From assembly GCA_016458225.1 (NCBI GenBank), contig JAEMGR010000008.1:1-59912 (forward strand): DNA of 59,912 bases. Reading direction: 5' to 3'. A program made the position numbers and the translations under genes. The notes under the pieces were generated by a model. That model ran no database searches. It was not told the DNA's origin and saw only the letters and a program-made list of their open reading frames with translations. Shown in pieces: positions 1 to 10,587 of the stretch. How positions within the stretch are numbered: position 1 is the stretch's first letter; every line of letters begins with the position of its first letter. The stretch comes from Myxococcaceae bacterium JPH2 (GTDB lineage: Bacteria > Myxococcota > Myxococcia > Myxococcales > Myxococcaceae).

Positions 1-798
<798 letters not shown>

Positions 799-1089
799 CT
801 ACTTCTCGATCACGCCGAGCACATCCTCCTCGCGGAGGATGAGGTGCTCCTCGCCGTCCAGCTTGATCTCCGTCCCGGCGTACTTGCTGAAGAGAATGGT
901 GTCGCCCGCCTTGATGTCGAGGGGACGAACCTTGCCGTCCTCCTGCACCTTGCCGTTACCGACGGCGATCACCTTGCCCTCGAGGGGCTTCTCCTTGGCG
1001 GTGTCCGGGATGAAGAGGCCGCCCTTGGTCTTGTTCTCCTCGGCGACGCGCTTGACGATGAGCCGATCCTGCAGGGGACGAATCTTCAT
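799..1089 (-). CDS. groES: Co-chaperonin GroES (10 kDa)
   Basis: Heptameric lid of the GroEL chamber, cytosolic. The 96-residue product has the normal family length and starts [14 protein letters not shown]. The mobile-loop region ([16 protein letters not shown], about residues 20-35) that contacts GroEL is intact, as is the C-terminal [12 protein letters not shown]. The ATG at 1089 follows a good ribosome-binding site (AAGGAG, six to seven bases upstream). It is the first gene of the groES-groEL operon, with a roughly 100-base leader that contains the CIRCE element. Regulation by the HrcA repressor is inferred from that element; hrcA itself is not in the window. Confidence 0.98.
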   Translation of the reverse strand: MKIRPLQDRLIVKRVAEENKTKGGLFIPDTAKEKPLEGKVIAVGNGKVQEDGKVRPLDIKAGDTILFSKYAGTEIKLDGEEHLILREEDVLGVIEK

Positions 1090-1186
1090 GAGTTGCTCCT
1101 TGCTCCACGTGAAGGACGCCCGTTCCGGCAGGTGCCGGTCGGTGCGCCGGTGGGGGGTTGAAGAAGGGTCGTGACGACCCGCGGCA

Positions 1187-1213
1187 TTAGCACTCGAACC
1201 ACCCGAGTGCTAA
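1187..1213. promoter_or_regulatory. CIRCE operator (HrcA binding site) of groESL
   Basis: Perfect match to the CIRCE inverted repeat: TTAGCACTC (1187-1195), a nine-base spacer, GAGTGCTAA (1205-1213). CIRCE is the established operator of the heat-shock repressor HrcA, which is released when GroEL is titrated by unfolded protein. Position between the promoter and groES fits this role. Confidence 0.95.
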
Positions 1214-1229
1214 TGCCTGAGCGCGCGGG

Positions 1230-1257
1230 ATAATAACCAGGGTCTTTGACCCGTCAA
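1230..1257 (-). promoter_or_regulatory. Sigma-70-type promoter of groESL
   Basis: Read on the minus strand: -35 TTGACG at 1257-1252, a 16-base spacer, then -10 TATTAT at 1235-1230. Both boxes match the housekeeping consensus at five of six positions. The CIRCE operator begins about 17 bases downstream of the -10 box, so it would lie in the transcribed leader, the usual arrangement for HrcA repression. Confidence 0.8.
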
Positions 1258-1370
1258 GCGACGACGGGGCACCGTTCCGTGCAGCGCTAAACACCTGACC
1301 TCGTTGCGCTTTTGGGCCCCGTGGGCCCGGTGCACCCGCGCGCTCCAACCCTCGCCGCACCCACCCGGAA

Positions 1371-1397
1371 TTGGCACTCAGAGGTTGCGAGTGCCAG
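1371..1397. promoter_or_regulatory. Degenerate second CIRCE-like inverted repeat
   Basis: TTGGCACTC (1371-1379), exactly nine bases of spacer, GAGTGCCAG (1389-1397). The left arm matches CIRCE at eight of nine positions and the right arm at seven of nine, with the spacer length kept. It lies about 160 bases beyond the first CIRCE and about 80 bases before the ATG of the rightward gene at 1480. It could be a weaker HrcA site for that gene, an auxiliary groESL site, or a decayed copy. Nothing else recognisable was found in the 1090-1479 intergenic stretch apart from the sites listed here. Confidence 0.5.
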
Positions 1398-1428
1398 CGT
1401 AACCCATTGGAATCACTGGGGGTGTCTT

Positions 1429-1457
1429 TTGCGGTGCTCCAGGCCTGTTGCTAGCGT
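1429..1457 (+). promoter_or_regulatory. Possible promoter of the 1480 gene
   Basis: TTGCGG (1429-1434), a 17-base spacer, TAGCGT (1452-1457). Only four and three positions of the consensus hexamers match. The spacing and the position just ahead of the coding sequence are the main support. It starts about 30 bases after the CIRCE-like repeat. Confidence 0.25.
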
Positions 1458-1479
1458 TGCGGGAGGCTTGGAGGTGTCG

Positions 1480-2076
1480 ATGAGTGGACTGCTGGCTTCC
1501 TCTTCCCTGAAGGAATTCTTCAAGTCGTTGCTCGACGAGGTCCTGGCCCGGCAGCGGGTGGGGCTGACGGAGGGCGCGGAGTTCTACCTGGTCAACCTGC
1601 TGTCGGACTTCGCGGCCACGGACGCGCTGTTCAACCGGGACGCGGAGGGCCGCCGGGACCACGAGCCGCTCGCGCTGCTGTACCACCGGGCCCTCCAGCA
1701 GGAGCGTGAGGAGCGGATCCGCACGCTGCGGCGCCTGGGCGACGTGTCGCTCTACAAGGCCGGCTTCTTCTCGGGGGCGCTGCAGCACGGCCTGGTGGGG
1801 CCGGACTACTACATCCAGATGGGCGGCTCGGCGTATGGGCAGGTGGCGGCGCTGGCGCCCGCGTCGGGCTTCGCCGAGGTGTACCGGGAGCTGTGCGAGA
1901 AGTTCCGGGCCCTGGTGTCGCTGCTGGAGGAGATCGCCGCGCGCGGCATGGTGAGAGCGGGCCCCAGCGGCGCGCTGAAGGTCTACGAGTCCTGGGCCCG
2001 CACCGGCGACGACAAGCTGGAGCGGGTGCTGGTGGAGGCCGGGCTGGTCGCGCGCAAGGGCACCTTGCCCAACTGA
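1480..2076 (+). CDS. Unrecognised conserved-type protein, first of a pair
   Basis: 198 residues, no family recognised. No signal peptide and no membrane segment, so probably cytosolic. The N-terminal part (SSLKEFFKSLLDEVLARQRV and following) and the central part are predicted largely helical. The ATG at 1480 is chosen over an upstream GTG-type opening because GAGGT lies five bases before it and because the upstream reading is Pro/Arg-rich without coding character. The stop is ten bases before the next gene, so the two are almost certainly co-transcribed. The CIRCE-like repeat upstream hints at heat-shock control, which is inference only. Confidence 0.75.
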   Translation: MSGLLASSSLKEFFKSLLDEVLARQRVGLTEGAEFYLVNLLSDFAATDALFNRDAEGRRDHEPLALLYHRALQQEREERIRTLRRLGDVSLYKAGFFSGALQHGLVGPDYYIQMGGSAYGQVAALAPASGFAEVYRELCEKFRALVSLLEEIAARGMVRAGPSGALKVYESWARTGDDKLERVLVEAGLVARKGTLPN

Positions 2077-2086
2077 GGGAGGCCCG

Positions 2087-2734
2087 ATGATTGCCCGGCT
2101 TCAGGAGCACCTGGAGGCCATCTACGGCTTCACGTGCGAGGCGAGGGCCGAGGCCTTCGTGGTGGACACCGAGGCGGCGGTGCAACTGGGCGCCAGTGGC
2201 CAGGGCTCGGAGGAGCTGCTGGTGAGCGTGGACTCGGACGGGGAGGGGCTGGAGCTGGCCCTGTACCTGGCGCCCTCGCTGCTGGCCCGCCTCAAGCCCT
2301 ACGAGGCGGGCCCGCTGGGGCACGTGCTGGACGCGGACCTGGACGGCTACTGCCAGGTGACCGAGGGCGTCAGCCACTTCCTCTACGTGGCCCACACGGC
2401 CCACTACGGCCGCACCGTGTCCTTGCTGGAGCTGGAGGCCCAGGCGGAGGTGGACAAGTTCGCGGTGTGCCTGCTGCACCGCTGGGGCGAGGGTGCCCAG
2501 GCCTGGGCCGCGGAGCTGCTAGGCCGGCTGTTCGACCAGGTGTCCTACCAGCCGCGCCTGTCCTCCCAGGAGCGCTGGCGGTACGAGGAGGCCAACCGGC
2601 TGTCCCGGCGCTTCTGCTCGCGGCTCATGGGGCACGTCATCGGGAGGCGGTTGGATCGGCTCCTGGGCGACCTGCGCTACGCCTATCGGTTGGGGGCGGA
2701 GGCCAAGCTGCGGCACTTCGCCCACGGTGGTTGA
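2087..2734 (+). CDS. Unrecognised protein, second of a pair
   Basis: 215 residues, no family recognised. It looks soluble: no signal peptide or hydrophobic stretch. An alpha/beta N-terminal part (to about residue 110) ends in the segment SHFLYVAHTAHYGRTVSLLE. An Arg-rich helical C-terminal part follows (EEANRLSRRFCSRLMGHVIG). The ATG at 2087 has GAGGGAGG six bases upstream and follows the previous stop by ten bases. Nothing shows a catalytic motif. Its tight coupling to the 1480 gene suggests the two act together. Confidence 0.75.
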   Translation: MIARLQEHLEAIYGFTCEARAEAFVVDTEAAVQLGASGQGSEELLVSVDSDGEGLELALYLAPSLLARLKPYEAGPLGHVLDADLDGYCQVTEGVSHFLYVAHTAHYGRTVSLLELEAQAEVDKFAVCLLHRWGEGAQAWAAELLGRLFDQVSYQPRLSSQERWRYEEANRLSRRFCSRLMGHVIGRRLDRLLGDLRYAYRLGAEAKLRHFAHGG

Positions 2735-2772
2735 TTGCCCCCGGGGCCGTTCGCTTCGGGTAGGGTGGGTCC

Positions 2773-3243
2773 ATGCCGCGCGAGGCATCCGCAGGAGGTG
2801 TCGTCATCCGGGGAAGTGCCCCCACTTGGGAAGTGGCGGTCATCCGTCCGCACGGGCGCCAGCTTTGGGCCCTGCCCAAGGGCCACGTGGACCCCGGCGA
2901 GACGCCCGAGCAGACCGCGATGCGGGAGGTCCGGGAGGAGACGGGGCTCACCGTGGGGCTGCTCGCGCCCCTGGGGGAGATCCGCTACGTCTACCAGTTC
3001 CGGGGACAGCGCATCTTCAAGCGCGTCCACTTCTTCCTGTTCCGCTACGAGGAAGGGGAACTCGGGCCACTGCCCGGTCCGCGCGTGGAGGTGGATGAAG
3101 TGCGATGGGTGCCCATGGAGGGATTGGTGTCCTCGTTGGGCTACAAGGGCGAGAAGGCCGTGGCGGGGCGGGCGAGCCGCTGGATGCGCGCGCAGGGCCT
3201 GCTGCCCGAGGCTCCCCCGCCAACCGAGAGGGAGCCAGGGTAG
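2773..3243 (+). CDS. Nudix hydrolase
   Basis: 156 residues. It hydrolyses a nucleoside diphosphate linked to another group; the substrate is not visible from sequence. The complete Nudix box (G-x5-E-x7-R-E-V-x-E-E-T-G-L) spans about residues 37-59, with the metal-binding glutamates of REVREETGL intact. The preceding LWALPKGHVDPGET context is like dinucleoside-polyphosphate hydrolases, which makes that a reasonable guess. The ATG at 2773 follows GGGTGGG. It lies 38 bases after the unknown pair and may share their transcript. It converges on rpoZ with a 12-base gap. Confidence 0.9.
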   Translation: MPREASAGGVVIRGSAPTWEVAVIRPHGRQLWALPKGHVDPGETPEQTAMREVREETGLTVGLLAPLGEIRYVYQFRGQRIFKRVHFFLFRYEEGELGPLPGPRVEVDEVRWVPMEGLVSSLGYKGEKAVAGRASRWMRAQGLLPEAPPPTEREPG

Positions 3244-3255
3244 GACACGCGGGGG

Positions 3256-3498
3256 TTAACCCTGCTTCTTCTCGTCGCCCGCGTACTTGCCGGACAGCGC
3301 CTCGCGCACGTCCCGGTCGAACTTCACGCGGCCCGTGGCCACCTCGCGCAGGGCGAGGACGGGGGGCTTGTTCTTGGAGGTGTCGCTGATGGGGCGGGCG
3401 CCGGCCATGAGCTGACGGGCGCGCTTGGCACCCAAGAGGACCAGCGCGAACCGGTTGTCCACGAGGGGGAGGCAGTCTTCAACTGTGACGCGGGCCAT
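3256..3498 (-). CDS. rpoZ: RNA polymerase omega subunit
   Basis: 80-residue product, a normal length for omega. It starts [20 protein letters not shown] and contains the [10 protein letters not shown] helix that clamps the beta-prime C-terminus. The start at 3498 is preferred over the longer reading beginning at 3591 because AGAAGGA lies just upstream of it and because the protein then begins as other omega subunits do. It lies 43 bases downstream of pgm on the same strand, so read-through from pgm is possible. It ends with a charged tail (YAGDEKKQG). Confidence 0.95.
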   Translation of the reverse strand: MARVTVEDCLPLVDNRFALVLLGAKRARQLMAGARPISDTSKNKPPVLALREVATGRVKFDRDVREALSGKYAGDEKKQG

Positions 3499-3541
3499 GG
3501 AACATCCTTCTCTGGCGAAAAGCGGCTGAAAACGCTGAAAC

Positions 3542-5248
<1,707 letters not shown>

Positions 5249-5332
5249 GGGCCCCGACATTAAGCGGGCCGCGTGCGGGATGGAGCCCCCCTCGTGTGGC
5301 GCTGTCGTCCGCTGATCAGGCGCGGAGGTTTC

Positions 5333-6625
5333 CTAGCGCGCCAGCGCCGGGGTGGGTGCGTCCGGAGCGGGGGGCGGGTCATCCTCGACGGGCATGGCCG
5401 CGTCCTCGGGGAGGATCCGCAGCAGGATGATCGCGGGCACCGCCGCGACCATGGTGAACGAGAAGAACAGGGGCCAGCCCATCCACGTGGCCAGGTACCC
5501 AGACACCGAGCCGATGAGGCGATTGGCCACCGTGCCCAGCGCGGACAGCAGCGCGTACTGCGTCGCGCTGAAGCGCTTGTGACACAGCGACATCGTGAAG
5601 GCCGCGAAGGCTGTCACGCCCAGGCCCGTGCAGAGGTTGTCCACGGTGATGGCGGTGGCGAGCATGTAGTCGTTCTTGCCCACCAGCGACAGCGCCACGA
5701 AGCCCAGGTTGGTGAGGCCCTGGCCGATGCCGAAAATGTAGAGCGCGCGGCGCATGCTCAGCTTCACCATCACCACGCCACCGAGCAGCCCCCCGACGAT
5801 GGTGGCCACCATGCCCAGGCCCTTGCTCAGCGCGCCAATCTCCGTGTTGGTGAAGCCGAGGTCGATATAGAACGGCGTCACCATGCTGGCGGCGATGGCG
5901 TCTCCGAGCTTGTAGAGCACCAGGAACACCAGCACCGCGCCGGCGTAGCGCCGCCGGAAGAAGTCCTCCAGGGGATGGATCACCGCGTCCAGCAAGTTGC
6001 GCGGCGGACGCACCTGGGTGGGCTCCGGCGCCAGCAGCGTGGCCACGATGCCCACGCTCATGAGCAGGCCCATGCGGAAGTACGTCTGGGGCCAGCCGAT
6101 GCGGTCCGACAGCATCAGCGCTCCAGCCCCCGCTACCAGCATGCCCAGGCGGTAACCCGTGACGTACGTCGAGTTCCCCAGGCCGCGCTCCTCCACGGTG
6201 AGGATGTCCGTGCGCCACGCATCCGCCACGATGTCGTAGCTGGCGGACAGGAACGTCACCGTGAGCGCCGTGAGCGCCATGGTGAAGGGCGAGTCCTTGG
6301 GATTCACCAGGCCCATGCCGGCGATGGCTCCCATGAGGAGCACCTGTGTCAGCAACATCCAGCCGCGCCGCCGCCCCAGGAAGGGCAGCGTGTAGCGGTC
6401 CATCAGCGGGGCCCAGAGCACCTTGATGGTGTAGGGCATGGCCACGAGGCTGAAGACGCCGATGGTCTTCAGGTTCACGCCCTCGTTCTTCATCCACGCG
6501 GACAGCGTCACCCCGGTGAGCCACAGCGGAAGCCCCGACGCGAAGCCGACGGCCAGCAGCAGCCAGATGCGCGGGCTTCTCAGGACGGAGAGGAAGGACG
6601 GGGTGGGCATGGGTGCCGAGAGCAT
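5333..6625 (-). CDS. ampG: AmpG-like muropeptide permease (major facilitator superfamily)
   Basis: About 430 residues, inner-membrane protein with about 12 predicted transmembrane segments. AmpG imports anhydro-muropeptides for cell-wall recycling. Family marks include the N-terminal RIWLLLAVGFASGLPLWLTG, then LVAMPYTIKVLWAPLMDRY, the cytoplasmic loop GRRRGWML, and YDIVADAWRTDIL. It ends with an acidic Pro-rich tail. Starts at 6625 or 6610 are both possible, and neither has a clear ribosome-binding site. It lies 62 bases downstream of the caspase operon on the same strand, so read-through is possible. That would connect the operon to cell-wall damage, but only by inference. Confidence 0.85.
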   Translation of the reverse strand: MLSAPMPTPSFLSVLRSPRIWLLLAVGFASGLPLWLTGVTLSAWMKNEGVNLKTIGVFSLVAMPYTIKVLWAPLMDRYTLPFLGRRRGWMLLTQVLLMGAIAGMGLVNPKDSPFTMALTALTVTFLSASYDIVADAWRTDILTVEERGLGNSTYVTGYRLGMLVAGAGALMLSDRIGWPQTYFRMGLLMSVGIVATLLAPEPTQVRPPRNLLDAVIHPLEDFFRRRYAGAVLVFLVLYKLGDAIAASMVTPFYIDLGFTNTEIGALSKGLGMVATIVGGLLGGVVMVKLSMRRALYIFGIGQGLTNLGFVALSLVGKNDYMLATAITVDNLCTGLGVTAFAAFTMSLCHKRFSATQYALLSALGTVANRLIGSVSGYLATWMGWPLFFSFTMVAAVPAIILLRILPEDAAMPVEDDPPPAPDAPTPALAR

Positions 6626-6687
6626 AGAGATTTCACTCGACCCGTCACGTTCCCCCTTCGCGAATGTTCGACTGCTCGCTCCCTGGG

Positions 6688-7662
6688 CTACGGGTTGAGT
6701 TCGGAGAAGTCCGGGCAGCTCTTGGGGTCCCCCTCGGGGGGATTGAACCAGTCCCAGTTGCGATGGATGAAGGTGGTGTGGGCGCCGATGTCCCAGCACT
6801 CGGTGTACTTCGCCCCCTTCGCGTCCCCCTCCACGATGTCCACGCTCACCATGCCCCGTCCGTCCGGGGCCCAGCGACTGGTGAGATCCAACGTCTCCCG
6901 CAGCCCTCCGGGCACGAGGTCCGTGTCCACCAGCCGGAACACCATCTCTCCCGGCCCGTTGGGCACGGACCGATAGGCGTAGCGCGTCCCGGGCTGCGTG
7001 CGCCCCACGGCCGTGAAGGCCAGCTCCACGCGCGTGGGCAGGGCCTTCGTCTGGTAGCCGATATCCAGGCGATCGAGCAGGGCCATGTCCCGCAACAGGA
7101 ACCCGTGCGCCCGGGCCTCCTTGAGGTCCAGTGACACCGAGCCCTCGCCCTTGCGGATGCCGCCATTCGCCTGGAAGCGGCCGGGCAGGAAGGTCCACCA
7201 CTGGTCGTCCCCCGCGCCCGAGGGGCGGTACTGCAAGGCATAGGTGAACGCGTCTCCCTCGCGCTCCATCACGAAGCGCACGTCGTTGCCTCGGCGGTCC
7301 TTGTCCGCGAAGGGGCCCCAGACGCGCCGGTGCGCCTCGCGCAGCGTGGGCTGCCGCGAGCGGATGGCCTCCAGCAGCGTGAGCAGCGCGTCCACGCTCT
7401 GGTTGAACTGCGTGCCTTGCTTGAACGTGTCTCCCGCCAGCTCGGAGAGGTCGCCCAGGAGCTGGAGGCCCAGCGCGTCCTTGCGGGTCTCGATGCCGTT
7501 GCCGGTGACCGCCTTGCTCGAGGGGAGGCGGGCGGCGAGGTCCTCGCGCTGGGGCAGGGCGTTGAGGAACTCCAGGTCGTCGTTGGAGAAGTCTCCTCCG
7601 CACGCGGAGGCGAAGAGACAGAGCAGGGCAGGGGCCAGGGTTCTCATCGCGTGTGCCCTCAT
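6688..7662 (-). CDS. Lipoprotein A, last gene of the sigma/caspase operon
   Basis: 324 residues with a lipoprotein signal (MRTLAPALLCLFASACGG; lipidated Cys about residue 21). The rest looks like a secreted beta-rich domain with two notable motifs: VWGPF near the middle and YTECWD near the C-terminus. Both recur in the lipoprotein at 10588-11571 (IWGPF, VSECWN), together with a shared SRWA-x-(D/L)-GxG segment, so the two are probably distant paralogues. Family not recognised. The ATG at 7662 overlaps the stop of the caspase gene as ATGA, which implies translational coupling. An internal ATG at 7647 would also keep the signal peptide. Confidence 0.8.
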   Translation of the reverse strand: MRAHAMRTLAPALLCLFASACGGDFSNDDLEFLNALPQREDLAARLPSSKAVTGNGIETRKDALGLQLLGDLSELAGDTFKQGTQFNQSVDALLTLLEAIRSRQPTLREAHRRVWGPFADKDRRGNDVRFVMEREGDAFTYALQYRPSGAGDDQWWTFLPGRFQANGGIRKGEGSVSLDLKEARAHGFLLRDMALLDRLDIGYQTKALPTRVELAFTAVGRTQPGTRYAYRSVPNGPGEMVFRLVDTDLVPGGLRETLDLTSRWAPDGRGMVSVDIVEGDAKGAKYTECWDIGAHTTFIHRNWDWFNPPEGDPKSCPDFSELNP

Positions 7663-9254
7663 GGCTGATACGTCACCAGCGCGGCCATCTCCCAATAGCC
7701 CAGCGCGCGCTGCGCATCGACGTTGTACTGAAGGTAGTGGGCTCGGCCGCGCGTCGTGATGTTCAGTCGCGGCGTGAGCTGCCATCTCACTCCGGCGACG
7801 AGTCCCGGAGAGAGCATGTTGAAGTGTTGATCCGGCATCGCCGCGTCGCTGAAGTCTCGGCGCATCATGAGGTACGCGAGCCGTCCTCCCACGAAGGGCA
7901 CCACGCGCTCCCAGGGCCACTCTGTGACGAGGCTCGTCCCCAGGTTGATCATGCTGTAGCGATACGGCGGGCCGGACAGCGTGGGCAGCGTGAGCACCGC
8001 CTGCTTTCCACCGAGCGCCACGTCCACGCCCCAGACCCAGTCGCGGCGGAAGTAGTCATGCAGCTCCGCCTCGAAGCCCACGAGCGGCACGGAGAGGAAC
8101 AGCGACTGTCGCGTGGTGGAATCGAAGAAGGACTGGTAGCCGCCCGTGAGGCCCAGCGACCACCACGCGCCTCGCAGCGTCATCACACCCTTCACGGGGT
8201 CGTCGGAGAAGGGCGCATCCCGCAGCCGCGTCTCTTCCAACACGGTGGTTCGTCCGCGCCGCACCTCCACCTCGCCGATGCGCAGCCGGTCCGTAAGCCG
8301 ACGCTTCACGCGGTACGTGCCCGGAGCCAGTGCCACGCGCCGCTCCTGGTCTTGCGTCTTCTCCAGCTCGGCGACCACCAGTCCGCCCGGGGTGACGAAG
8401 TAGTACTGGCCCGCGGGCGCGAGGCCGGGAACGAGCAGCCCCTCGGCGTTGGCTCGGAGGTCCGTGAGCACCAGGTCTCCGTTGCCCGCGAGGTCGTAGC
8501 TGAAGGTCGGATGCTGCGGCCCCGCGCTGCTGTCGGCGGTGTCCGCCACCGTGCGCGCGTACGCGTGGGAGTACGCCTCGAACAGGGTGACCTGTCCGTC
8601 GCCGCTGCGGTCCGCGTCGCCCAGGAGGCCGCTGGCCAGGTGGTGCGAGAAGTAGCTGCCGCCCAGCGCGTCCGACTCTTGCGAGTCCTCATCCGCCGCG
8701 CTCGACGTGAGGATGACCACGCCGCGCGCCTCTCGCGCCACGCCCGAGTCGATGTCGAACGCGGGCGCCTTGCGAGCGCCCTTCGTGCGAGTCAGCGCAC
8801 CGGAACGGCACGAGTCCAGGATGGCGATGCGGATGTCCGTGGTCGCCTCCGCCAGTCGCCGCTTGAGTGCGTCAAAAGGCAGGCCGGTGTTCCCCAGCCG
8901 GAGCGCGCCATCCTTCGCGTGGCCCGAGTAGTAGACGAGCAGCGCCGTGCGCTCACCCCGAGCCTTCGCCGCGCGAGCCCGCGCCTCCAACTCGCTCAGC
9001 GCGGCCAGGAAGTCCGGCGTGCCCGAGTCCAGCAACAGGCGCATGTCGTCATCCGCCACGCCGCCCAGGCGCTCCAGCAGGTCATGCATCTTGCGCGCGT
9101 CATCGCGCGCGTAGCGCAGGGGGCGCGTGCCCTCGCCGCCCTCGTCATTGCCGGCCACCAGGGCGAAGCGGTGCACGGACTCCGCGCCCGCGACGGTGGC
9201 CCAGAGCGTGCTCAGCAGCGCGAGCGCGCGCCCCACTTGGGTGACGGCGCTCAT
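7659..9254 (-). CDS. Exported caspase-family (C14) protease with C-terminal beta-barrel
   Basis: 531 residues. A signal peptide (residues 1-25, ending VAGAES) leads to a caspase-type domain. The catalytic dyad is visible: His112 in YYSGHA and Cys149 in ILDSCRSG. A well-formed EF-hand-type calcium loop, DRSGDGQVTLFE, spans residues 215-226, just after the small-subunit-like segment. A small beta domain follows (about 305-345, LRIGEVEVRRGRTTVLEE), then alternating amphipathic strands from 360 to the end, finishing WEMAALVTYQP. That tail looks like an eight-stranded outer-membrane barrel. The layout implies a protease domain held in the periplasm at the outer membrane. ATGA overlaps join it to the anti-sigma gene upstream and lipoprotein A downstream. 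Confidence 0.88.
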   Translation of the reverse strand: MSAVTQVGRALALLSTLWATVAGAESVHRFALVAGNDEGGEGTRPLRYARDDARKMHDLLERLGGVADDDMRLLLDSGTPDFLAALSELEARARAAKARGERTALLVYYSGHAKDGALRLGNTGLPFDALKRRLAEATTDIRIAILDSCRSGALTRTKGARKAPAFDIDSGVAREARGVVILTSSAADEDSQESDALGGSYFSHHLASGLLGDADRSGDGQVTLFEAYSHAYARTVADTADSSAGPQHPTFSYDLAGNGDLVLTDLRANAEGLLVPGLAPAGQYYFVTPGGLVVAELEKTQDQERRVALAPGTYRVKRRLTDRLRIGEVEVRRGRTTVLEETRLRDAPFSDDPVKGVMTLRGAWWSLGLTGGYQSFFDSTTRQSLFLSVPLVGFEAELHDYFRRDWVWGVDVALGGKQAVLTLPTLSGPPYRYSMINLGTSLVTEWPWERVVPFVGGRLAYLMMRRDFSDAAMPDQHFNMLSPGLVAGVRWQLTPRLNITTRGRAHYLQYNVDAQRALGYWEMAALVTYQP

Positions 9255-10021
9255 GGCTTGAGCAAGGTCCACTGGGTCTGTTCTCCCGGCACGTCCAGCG
9301 CGGGCATGAGGTCCAGGTCGCGTCCCGAGACAGCATAGGCCCGGCGCGCCGCGTCTCGCAGGGCATCCATGTCGAGCGGCGCATCGGTCAGCAGCACCAC
9401 CACGCGCTCCGCGCCCGTCCCGGTGAACTCCAGGCTGCCGGGCAGCCAGTGCATCCCTTCACCGGGCTCCACGGGCAGGCTCTCTCCGGTGTCCGGGTAG
9501 AGCGCCGTCACTTCGCCCGCCGCGTCGATGGACAGCGCCGCGACAAAGCGATGCGTGTCCGCCGTGTAGCCCAGCCGCACGCGCTCACCGGGGCGCAGCG
9601 CTTCGCGGAGGTTCGCGTCCACCACGCGCTGGGGCGCATCACCCCCGCCGATGCGCAGCTCCGCCACCGCGCCACCCTTGAGGCGATTGCTGGAAGACTC
9701 CGTGTTCATCAGCGGCCGGACCAGCACGACGAGCAGCACCGAGGCCGCGAGCGAGACGAGCGGCGCCACCCAGCGAGGACGCGCCTTCGCGCGGGTCCGG
9801 TCCTCGGTGCGATGGCGCTCCAGGGCTTGCTCGATGCCGGCCTCGAAGCGCTCGAAGGGCACCTGGGCTTCGAACTGGGATTGCACCTGCGCGAAGCGCC
9901 GCAGGACCTCCGCGCACGGGGCGCAGCCTGCCGCGTGGGACCGGGCTCGGGCGGCGTCGGAGGCGGGCAGCTCCCCGGCGTGCAGGCGGCGCAGTGTCCA
10001 CTCTGACTCGTGCGCGCTCAT
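9251..10021 (-). CDS. Zinc-finger anti-sigma factor with DUF4384-like domain
   Basis: 256 residues. The N-terminal anti-sigma zinc finger has H-x3-C-x2-C (His29, Cys33, Cys36). One transmembrane helix lies at about 85-103, so the N-terminus is cytosolic and the rest periplasmic. The periplasmic part at about 140-215 (LRPGERVRLGYTADTHRF, then EVTALYPDTG) resembles DUF4384 domains, often found with caspase-like proteins. It should hold the sigma factor encoded just upstream until a periplasmic signal releases it. The ATG at 10021 overlaps the sigma stop as ATGA, and its own stop overlaps the caspase start the same way. Confidence 0.88.
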   Translation of the reverse strand: MSAHESEWTLRRLHAGELPASDAARARSHAAGCAPCAEVLRRFAQVQSQFEAQVPFERFEAGIEQALERHRTEDRTRAKARPRWVAPLVSLAASVLLVVLVRPLMNTESSSNRLKGGAVAELRIGGGDAPQRVVDANLREALRPGERVRLGYTADTHRFVAALSIDAAGEVTALYPDTGESLPVEPGEGMHWLPGSLEFTGTGAERVVVLLTDAPLDMDALRDAARRAYAVSGRDLDLMPALDVPGEQTQWTLLKP

Positions 10022-10560
10022 CGAACCGTCAACTCCTCTCCGCCCAGCGTGGCGAAGTGCTCCAACCGTTTGCGCACCGTGGGGACCGAGCGCCCCAACA
10101 GCGCCGCCACCTCTTCGAGTGTCATGCCATCCACGTGATAGTGGATCGCGGCGGCTTGGGTCTCCGCGTCCACTCGCGCCAGCAGCCTCCGCACCAACAC
10201 CCGCGTCTCCATCGCCTCGGGGCCACCATGTCCCTCGGGCCGGGCCGCGGCGTCGCGCTCGAACCACCGTCGCCACGCGGCGCCCTCGGAGCGCAACTGA
10301 TTGAGACAGTGGTGCGTGGCGATCTTCATCAGCCACGTCAGCGGTGAGGCCTCGGCCCGGAAGGACTCACCATGGGACAGGGCGCGGGCGAAGACGTCCT
10401 GCATCGCGTCCTCGGCCTTGGTCGCGTCCTTGAGCAAGTAGCGGCAGCGCTCCTGCACGCTGCCGCCGTACTTCGAATACAGCTCGCGCAGGAAGGCGCG
10501 CCGATCCTGGGAGGCACCCCCTTCGATGACCCGGAGGATCGGCTGGCTCGTTCCTGTCAC
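10018..10560 (-). CDS. ECF-type RNA polymerase sigma factor
   Basis: 180 residues. Region 2 is visible at about 22-95 (LYSKYGGSVQERCRYLL, DATKAEDAMQDVFARAL, then the promoter-melting WLMKIATHHCLNQLRS). Region 4 is at about 125-175, with helix-turn-helix MTLEEVAALLGRSVPTVRKRL. No regions 1.1 or 3. The start codon is GTG at 10560 with only a weak ribosome-binding site; no nearby ATG fits better. It lies 27 bases downstream of lipoprotein B and is coupled to its anti-sigma factor by an ATGA overlap. The target regulon is unknown; autoregulation of this operon is the usual arrangement. Confidence 0.92.
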   Translation of the reverse strand: MTGTSQPILRVIEGGASQDRRAFLRELYSKYGGSVQERCRYLLKDATKAEDAMQDVFARALSHGESFRAEASPLTWLMKIATHHCLNQLRSEGAAWRRWFERDAAARPEGHGGPEAMETRVLVRRLLARVDAETQAAAIHYHVDGMTLEEVAALLGRSVPTVRKRLEHFATLGGEELTVR

Positions 10561-10587
10561 GCGCCCGTCAGCCTACCGCGACTGGCC

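Noticed and set aside
1372-1388. TGGCAC...TTGC as a possible sigma-54 promoter ahead of the 1480 gene
   Set aside because: The GG and GC dinucleotides are 14 rather than 12 bases apart, so the -24/-12 spacing is wrong. The CIRCE-like reading explains the bases better.
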